From positions 1 through 38,183 of IMG/VR virus record IMGVR_UViG_3300037502_001377: a DNA stretch of 38,183 nucleotides; one strand, 5' to 3'. The notes under the pieces are model-generated. The model was not told where the DNA came from. It saw only the letters and a program-made list of their open reading frames with translations, and did not search any database. The stretch is from a virus. A program made the position numbers and the translations under genes. Below are positions 35,370-38,183 of the stretch, piece after piece; position 1 is the stretch's first letter, and the number at the start of each line of letters is the position of its first letter.

Positions 35370-35818
35370 TGATTCATGCCGTGCCAATGACTTTGACTGA
35401 AGCAAAGACCTTCGTGGCGAACTTTCATCGCCACAACAAAGCGCCGCAAGGTGGCTTGTTTGCGGTTGGCGCAAGTGACGGTCAAGGGCTCATTGGCGTG
35501 GCTATTGTTGGCCGTCCCGTTGCCAGATTCTTGGACAACGGGGAGACGGTCGAAGTCATCAGGTGTTGCGTCAAAGACGACGCGCCAAAAGGGGCGTGCT
35601 CATTTTTGTACGCACGCTGCTGGAACGCCGCAAAGGCACTGGGATGGAAAAAGATGATCACTTACACATTGCAAAGCGAGTCTGGCGCAAGCCTGCGTGG
35701 AGCAGGTTGGCGCGTTGTGGCTGAACTCAAAGCCAACGACGGAGCCGGGTGGCAAAACCGACCCGGCCGCGAATGGCAAGCGGTTGTTGGTCAAGCCAAG
35801 TTTCGATGGGAGGCATGA
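35369..35818 (+). CDS. XF1762-like protein, GNAT-fold (149 aa)
   Basis: TGATG coupling to the Sak4-like gene. The sequence follows the XF1762/phage pattern: MTLTEAKTFVANFHRHNKAP, GQGLIGVAIVGRPVARFLDNGETVEV, GACSFLYARCWNAAKALGWKKMITYTL, and LRGAGWRVV. This order of strands and helices resembles a GNAT acetyltransferase fold with a GW...i.Y pattern. Substrate unknown; it could modify a protein or base, but that is conjecture. Confidence 0.75.
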   Translation: MIHAVPMTLTEAKTFVANFHRHNKAPQGGLFAVGASDGQGLIGVAIVGRPVARFLDNGETVEVIRCCVKDDAPKGACSFLYARCWNAAKALGWKKMITYTLQSESGASLRGAGWRVVAELKANDGAGWQNRPGREWQAVVGQAKFRWEA

Positions 35819-36195
35819 TGGAATACCTGATCCACCTCTGGCTCCAAGCCAAAGAGACTGAACGCGCGGCCGTCGAGGCCCGCCGGCAGGCCGAGGACGC
35901 AATGGTCGAAGTCCTGCGTATCGACCCGACGGTCGAGGGCACGATCAACCGCGAGACGGAAGGGTTCAAGATCAAGGTCGAGCCCCGCATTGATCGCAAG
36001 GTCGACGCCGGAAAGCTCATCGATCTCGCGGCCGAGAACAATCTGAACGCCCACCTCGAGACCCTGTTCCGCTGGGGCGCGGATCTCAACATGACGGCTT
36101 GGAAAGCCGCTGATCCCCTGATCCGACAGGCACTTTCGGGTGCCATCACCGTGCGGGCCGGTCGCCCGAGCTTCAAAATCGTACCCAAGGAGTGA
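35818..36195 (+). CDS. Hypothetical protein linked to the recombination genes (125 aa)
   Basis: ATG 35818 is 4 nt after GGGAGG. N-terminal helix (HLWLQAKETERAAVEARRQAEDAMVE), then a small beta part with GFKIKVEPRIDRKVDAGKL and NMTAWKAADPLI, ending GRPSFKIVPKE. Homologous-looking proteins (DUF7173 type) occur beside Sak4/SSB genes in other phages. Probably an accessory recombination or replication factor. Confidence 0.65.
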   Translation: MEYLIHLWLQAKETERAAVEARRQAEDAMVEVLRIDPTVEGTINRETEGFKIKVEPRIDRKVDAGKLIDLAAENNLNAHLETLFRWGADLNMTAWKAADPLIRQALSGAITVRAGRPSFKIVPKE

Positions 36196-36200
36196 CAAGC

Positions 36201-36686
36201 ATGAACTTCGAAGCCATTTCCCTCGACGAACTGCCGGTCAACGACAAGCCGACCGGAGCCTACGATCCGGTCCCGGCCGGCGCGTACTCGGCCAGCATCA
36301 CCAGCGCCGAGGCCCGCCCGACCAAGGACGGCAGCGGCCAGTACATCAAGGTCCGGTATGACATCACCGGCCCCAGCCATGTCGGGCGCGTGATCTTCTC
36401 CAACATCAACATCCGCAACAACAGCGCTGAGGCCGAGCGGATCGGTCGCGCCCAACTGGGCGACCTGATGCGTGCGTGCGGGCTGCGGCAACTGACCTCG
36501 CCCGAGCAGTTGATCGGCGCGCAGGTCGAGATCCAGGTCGCCATCCGACCGGCACGCGGCGAGTACCCGGCAAGCAACGAGGTGAAGGGGATTCGGGGCA
36601 GCGGCACGCCATCGTTCGCCGCCGACATCCCCGCTGCGCCTAAGCCCGCTGCCGCGAAAGCCGCGCCCCCGTGGGCGAAGAAGTAA
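36201..36686 (+). CDS. DUF669-type single-strand DNA-binding protein (161 aa)
   Basis: AAGGAG (36187-36192) is 8 nt before ATG 36201. The DUF669 signature is clear: PAGAYSASITSAE, IKVRYDITGPSHVGRVIFSNINI, and AQLGDLMRACGLRQL. V.I.V.IRPARGEYPASNEVKGI follows. The C-terminus is flexible and Pro/Ala-rich and ends in Lys (APPWAKK), not the acidic tip of host SSB. DUF669 proteins bind single-stranded DNA with an OB-like fold in phage recombination operons. Confidence 0.85.
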   Translation: MNFEAISLDELPVNDKPTGAYDPVPAGAYSASITSAEARPTKDGSGQYIKVRYDITGPSHVGRVIFSNINIRNNSAEAERIGRAQLGDLMRACGLRQLTSPEQLIGAQVEIQVAIRPARGEYPASNEVKGIRGSGTPSFAADIPAAPKPAAAKAAPPWAKK

Positions 36687-36699
36687 CAACAATCATGCG

Positions 36700-36717
36700 G
36701 CGGGTCGAAAGGCCCGC
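36700..36717 (+). other. GNRA-capped hairpin between the SSB-like and HTH genes
   Basis: GCGGGUC-GAAA-GGCCCGC: seven pairs including one U.G, in the 61-bp gap after the DUF669 gene. No U tract follows, so it is not a classic terminator. It may stabilise mRNA or give partial termination. Confidence 0.5.
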
Positions 36718-36747
36718 AGCGTCACACGAAAGATTGATTAGCTACCG

Positions 36748-37017
36748 ATGAGGCAGACACGCAACGAGCGGCAACTTGAGCGGGGCGACTACCTTGTGCG
36801 GTCGTCCGAGTTTGCTCTGCGAGGCCAGGAATTGCCGCACGCCAAGCTGACGGATGATGATGTCGTTGCGATCCGAAGCGCGGTTCGGCAGCGCGAAGCA
36901 TTGCGCAAACACATTCGCAACAACCTGAGCAACGAGGCGCTCGCTCGGCATTTCGGAGTGCATGAACGCACCATCGAAAAGGTGGTGCAGCGCGAATCTT
37001 GGTCGCATCTTCTGTGA
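36748..37017 (+). CDS. Helix-turn-helix phage protein (89 aa)
   Basis: The C-terminal half (LTDDDVVAIRSAVRQREALRKHI then NLSNEALARHFGVHERTIEKVVQ) is a homeodomain-like helix-turn-helix. Phages often encode such short 'AKLT.ddV..IR......lA..fgVs..tI..i....W' proteins. It probably regulates early genes. No clear ribosome binding site precedes the ATG. Followed by an inverted repeat before the nuclease gene. Confidence 0.8.
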   Translation: MRQTRNERQLERGDYLVRSSEFALRGQELPHAKLTDDDVVAIRSAVRQREALRKHIRNNLSNEALARHFGVHERTIEKVVQRESWSHLL

Positions 37018-37018
37018 C

Positions 37019-37044
37019 AAAAAAACCCCGGCATTGCGCCGGGG
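37019..37044 (-). terminator. Intrinsic terminator pointing leftward inside the rightward operon
   Basis: On the minus strand CCCCGGC-GCAAT-GCCGGGG followed by TTTTTTT: seven G-C pairs and seven U. On the plus strand the same hairpin lacks a U tract, so rightward messages pass. No leftward gene ends here, so it may block antisense transcription into the Sak4-SSB region. Confidence 0.7.
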
Positions 37045-37081
37045 AAAGTCACAGGAGACTACCCACAGGAGAGACAGAGAC

Positions 37082-38110
37082 ATGGACCTACAGGGACAGC
37101 ATACGCTTGCAGCGGCCATCGATCAAGCCCACCAAGAGCGCCCGCAGGATTGGCGCGACCATCTCGGCGCGTCAGTGCTGGGCCACCCATGCGAGCGGTG
37201 GCTATGGCTATCTTTTCGCTGGGCGATCAAGGAGGAATTCCCCGGCCGCATCCTGCGCGTGTTTCGGCGCGGCCAGAACGAAGAGGCCATCGTCGTCAGC
37301 GACCTGCGGGCCGCTGGGCTGGATGTTCGCTTTACTGGCGACAACCAGAAGCGCGTGGATCTCGGGCCGCACCTGGGCGGCTCGCTGGATGGCATCGTCG
37401 AGTCAGGCGTGCCAGAGGCGCCGAAGGCTCGCCATGTGCTGGAGATCAAGACGCACAGTCTGAAGTCATTCAACGACTTGGTGCGTGACGGCGTGGAGAA
37501 GTCCAAGCCGCAGCATTACGTCCAGATGCAGTGCTATATGCACGCGACCAAAATTGAGCGTGCGCTTTACATCGCCGTCTGCAAGGACGACGACAGGTTG
37601 CACATTGAGCGCGTGCGGTATGACAAAGCGGTGGCCGAAAAGTTCATTGCCCGTGGCCGTCGCATCGTGAGCGCCGACCGCATCCCCATGCGTATCCATC
37701 ACGATCCGTCTTGGTGGCAATGCAGCTATTGCGCGGCGCACGCCATGTGCCACAAGGCGCAGCCGACCCGCGAAACCAATTGCAGAACTTGCGCCCACAG
37801 CACGGCGATGGACGATGGAACTTGGCGCTGCGAGCGGCACGATGCCGATGCGATCCCGCCGGGATTTCAGCGGCAGGGATGCGAGAGCCATGCGCTGCAC
37901 CCGGATCTCGTGCCGTGGGAGATGGCCGATCCGATAGACAAATGGACGCCGGTCTTCGTCATCAACGGCAAGAAAGTCGCCAACGGCGAGGGCGACGCCC
38001 ATGTGTTCACTTCCCGCGAGATCTTGGCCAACCCGGCGAAGTGTGCCGAGAACGATGAGATTTTGCAGGAACTGCGCGGTCCCGAGTGGGGCGGGAGGGT
38101 GGTGGGATGA
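37082..38110 (+). CDS. Cas4-like PD-(D/E)XK exonuclease with Fe-S-type cysteines (342 aa)
   Basis: RecB/Cas4-type nuclease motifs: SVLGHPCERWLW (C37), RRGQNEEA (E67), GGSLDGIV (D103), HVLEIKTHS (E121, K123) and QHYVQMQCYMHA. After the core, C214, C217 and C223 (CSYCAAHAMC) together with C37 match the four-cysteine iron-sulphur pattern of Cas4/AddB nucleases. A second cysteine group follows (NCRTC, WRCERHD, GCESH), likely a small zinc domain. It probably resects DNA ends for Sak4-mediated annealing. AGGAGAG lies 8-10 nt before ATG 37082. The end is repeated at 1-134 because the genome is circular. Confidence 0.9.
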   Translation: MDLQGQHTLAAAIDQAHQERPQDWRDHLGASVLGHPCERWLWLSFRWAIKEEFPGRILRVFRRGQNEEAIVVSDLRAAGLDVRFTGDNQKRVDLGPHLGGSLDGIVESGVPEAPKARHVLEIKTHSLKSFNDLVRDGVEKSKPQHYVQMQCYMHATKIERALYIAVCKDDDRLHIERVRYDKAVAEKFIARGRRIVSADRIPMRIHHDPSWWQCSYCAAHAMCHKAQPTRETNCRTCAHSTAMDDGTWRCERHDADAIPPGFQRQGCESHALHPDLVPWEMADPIDKWTPVFVINGKKVANGEGDAHVFTSREILANPAKCAENDEILQELRGPEWGGRVVG

Positions 38111-38183
38111 GGACTCAGGAGCAGATTGTCGAACTGGCACGCAAATGCCAGCACTTGGACCAACCCGGCGCGCATTCTTTCCG
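37977..38183. repeat. Terminal direct repeat, right copy (circular overlap)
   Basis: Same as bases 1-207, with T at 38056 instead of G at 80. In the nuclease gene this gives Asp instead of Glu. The repeat crosses a gene boundary, so these are not natural transcription-unit ends. Confidence 0.95.
38107..38183 (+). CDS. N-terminal fragment of the 57-aa protein (complete copy at 131-304)
   Basis: ATG 38107 overlaps the nuclease stop. The fragment is cut by the window end and is the same as the start of the gene at 131. It is a consequence of the circular overlap. Confidence 0.9.
   Translation, partial: MRTQEQIVELARKCQHLDQPGAHSF

Noticed and set aside
1-38183. CRISPR array, tRNA genes, integrase or attachment site
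   Set aside because: No regularly spaced repeats, tRNA-like cloverleaf with conserved loops, or integrase-like protein was found by reading; a tRNAscan-SE and HMM search would settle this.

Overview
This window is an essentially complete genome of a short-tailed (podovirus-like) double-stranded DNA phage with a P22-type virion. The last 207 bases (37977-38183) repeat the first 207 with a single mismatch, so the molecule closes to a circle of about 37,976 bp (circularly permuted or terminally redundant). The GC-rich composition, Shine-Dalgarno sites, sigma70-like promoters and P22-family structural genes point to a proteobacterial host, most likely beta- or gammaproteobacterial. That host call is inference. 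I see no integrase, reverse transcriptase, CRISPR array or tRNA gene.

Layout. (1) An early/replication operon runs rightward from a promoter at about 34140, through the end of the window and on to 6523 after circularisation. It carries a Sak4-like RecA-fold ATPase, an XF1762/GNAT-like protein, a DUF669 SSB-like protein, an HTH protein, a Cas4-like PD-(D/E)XK nuclease with Fe-S-type cysteines, a RadD-like SF2 helicase, a VRR-NUC nuclease and a ribbon-helix-helix protein. These are followed by about 15 tightly overlapping small genes, including two winged-helix paralogues, an Ala/Trp repeat protein, a MazG-like pyrophosphohydrolase and an NrdR-like zinc ribbon. (2) A divergent leftward unit (34105-32074) holds a Cro-like regulator and a primase-polymerase/helicase fusion. 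(3) The small terminase (31913-31386) and large terminase (29908-28382) genes are leftward, but are separated by a rightward cassette (30113-31380) with its own promoter, five or six small genes and a terminator. (4) The late leftward operon (29908-6506) encodes TerL, three tiny basic proteins, portal, a ferritin-like DUF5856 protein, small virion proteins, a LamG-like fibre protein, an HNH endonuclease, scaffold, coat, two decoration-like proteins, gp4-like and gp10-like tail factors, fibres, three candidate ejection proteins and a lysis cassette ending in a GH24 endolysin.

Main discovery: the major coat protein gene is interrupted by a 253-nt, ORF-less group I self-splicing intron (21274-21526, minus strand). 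Exon 1 (53 nt, GTG start at 21579) would read into a stop codon three codons beyond the splice site. Removing the intron gives a 401-codon P22-type coat gene whose junction reads ...SLEILENNLV.... P1 (exon GGAGAU with intron GUCUCC, including the U.G wobble), P3, P4, P7, P8, P9 and several GNRA-capped hairpins, with extra P7.1/P7.2-like hairpins as in subgroup IA, can all be drawn by eye. A free-standing HNH homing endonuclease gene lies about 1.5 kb upstream in the same operon and could mobilise the intron (collaborative homing, a hypothesis).

No DNA polymerase of family A, B or C is visible. The prim-pol/helicase fusion together with the Sak4-SSB-nuclease-RadD set suggests replication primed by phage factors, extended by the host polymerase, and coupled to recombination.
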